This document shows positions 6,123-6,303 of a DNA stretch of 6,303 nt, one piece after another. Every line of letters starts with the position of its first letter. Position 1 is the stretch's first letter. The DNA is from Micavibrio sp. UBA1664. Its GTDB lineage: Bacteria; Pseudomonadota; Alphaproteobacteria; Micavibrionales; UBA1664. The DNA lies in assembly GCA_002320485.1 (NCBI GenBank), contig DCKW01000027.1, positions 1 to 6,303 of the forward strand, written 5' to 3'. A program made the translations under genes and the position numbers. The notes beneath the pieces were generated by a model that was not told where the DNA came from, did not search any database, and saw nothing but the letters and a program-made list of their open reading frames with translations.

Positions 6123-6126
6123 ACTA

Positions 6127-6303
6127 ATGAGACATAATGCCAAGCGCTCGACAAGAGGAAAGCCGCAGAAAAAATCCAACAGCAGAATGAAGGTTTATGA
6201 CAGTAACGGCCCAGACGCTCGTATTCGCGGCACGGCATGGCAAGTTACGGAAAAATACGAAACACTGGCCAAAGATGCTGAAACATCAGGTAATTACGTT
6301 TTA
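6127..6303 (+). CDS. DUF4167 domain protein (N-terminal 59 codons, runs off the window)
   Basis: Translation from the ATG at 6127 gives a basic N-terminus (MRHNAKRSTRGKPQKK) followed by 'VYDSNGPDARIRGTAWQV' (residues 23-40) and 'EKYETLAKDAETSGNYV' (42-58). The pattern 'YDSNGPDxRIRGTAxQVxEKYxxLAxDAxxSGD' is the hallmark of DUF4167, a domain found mainly in Alphaproteobacteria and often near prmC. Its molecular function is not known to me. The Arg/Lys-rich start suggests nucleic-acid binding, which is inference. The N in SGNYV replaces the more common D. The window edge cuts the gene, so length and C-terminus are unknown. Confidence 0.88.
   Translation, partial: MRHNAKRSTRGKPQKKSNSRMKVYDSNGPDARIRGTAWQVTEKYETLAKDAETSGNYVL

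Larger units (their letters stand above)
5850..6126. other. 277-base gap between prmC and the DUF4167 gene, rich in repeats
   Basis: No conserved gene or tRNA is recognisable here. From left to right it holds a weak stem-loop (5860-5877), a GAGTC (5884-5888, the GANTC site methylated by CcrM in many Alphaproteobacteria), a second weak 4-bp stem CAAC/GTTG (5916-5928) with five T's at 5936-5940, a 46-codon open frame (5982-6122), two inverted repeats (6006-6029, 6041-6058), a three-copy DnaA-box-like array (6059-6091) and a Shine-Dalgarno-like GGAAGGG (6110-6116). The repeat density in the second half is unusual for a spacer between housekeeping genes. Confidence 0.5.

Noticed and set aside
1..6303. 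CRISPR array, tRNA, rRNA, insertion sequence or integrase signatures
   Set aside because: I read for these and found no spaced repeats of CRISPR type, no cloverleaf-like sequence, and no transposase or terminal inverted repeats around the two AT-rich genes.

Overview
The window looks like ordinary chromosomal DNA from an alphaproteobacterium, with two less ordinary genes inserted into it. The evidence is the set and order of conserved genes: ubiG (partial, minus strand), a RodZ-like HTH/DUF4115 membrane protein, ispG, prfA, prmC and the start of a DUF4167 protein, a family typical of Alphaproteobacteria. The core genes have moderate G+C. A Rhodospirillales- or Micavibrionales-like lineage would fit, but I cannot resolve this from the sequence alone.

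Layout. 1-113 is the N-terminal end of ubiG (ubiquinone O-methyltransferase), read on the minus strand and cut by the window edge. Divergent from it is rodZ (179-1108, +), a single-pass membrane morphogenesis protein. A 300-residue protein I do not recognise follows on the minus strand (1118-2020), convergent with rodZ. It carries what looks like an internal duplication and has its own promoter and ribosome binding site. ispG (2148-3284, +) makes the MEP-pathway [4Fe-4S] enzyme. Three bases after its stop begins a strikingly AT-rich 198-residue gene (3288-3884, +) whose RHKCLAHLD motif points to a HEPN/AbiU2-like family. prfA (3929-4990) and prmC (5028-5849) follow as a functional pair: PrmC methylates the GGQ glutamine of the release factor that prfA encodes. 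A 277-base gap (5850-6126) then leads to the DUF4167 gene, which runs off the right edge.

How it fits together. The conserved genes cover isoprenoid precursor and quinone synthesis, cell shape and translation termination. The two AT-rich genes flank ispG. One separates it from rodZ, so ispG must have its own promoter. The other separates it from prfA, at a position where, as I recall, some relatives carry hisS. Both look like accessory insertions into a conserved backbone.

The most interesting non-coding signal is in the last gap. Three copies of a DnaA-box-like 9-mer (each one base from TGTGGATAA) sit at exactly 12-bp spacing (6059-6091), directly after two inverted repeats that each have an 8-base loop. 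The same stretch can be read as a 46-codon open frame, in which the 12-bp period would encode a VDK-type repeat. The sequence alone does not decide between these readings.
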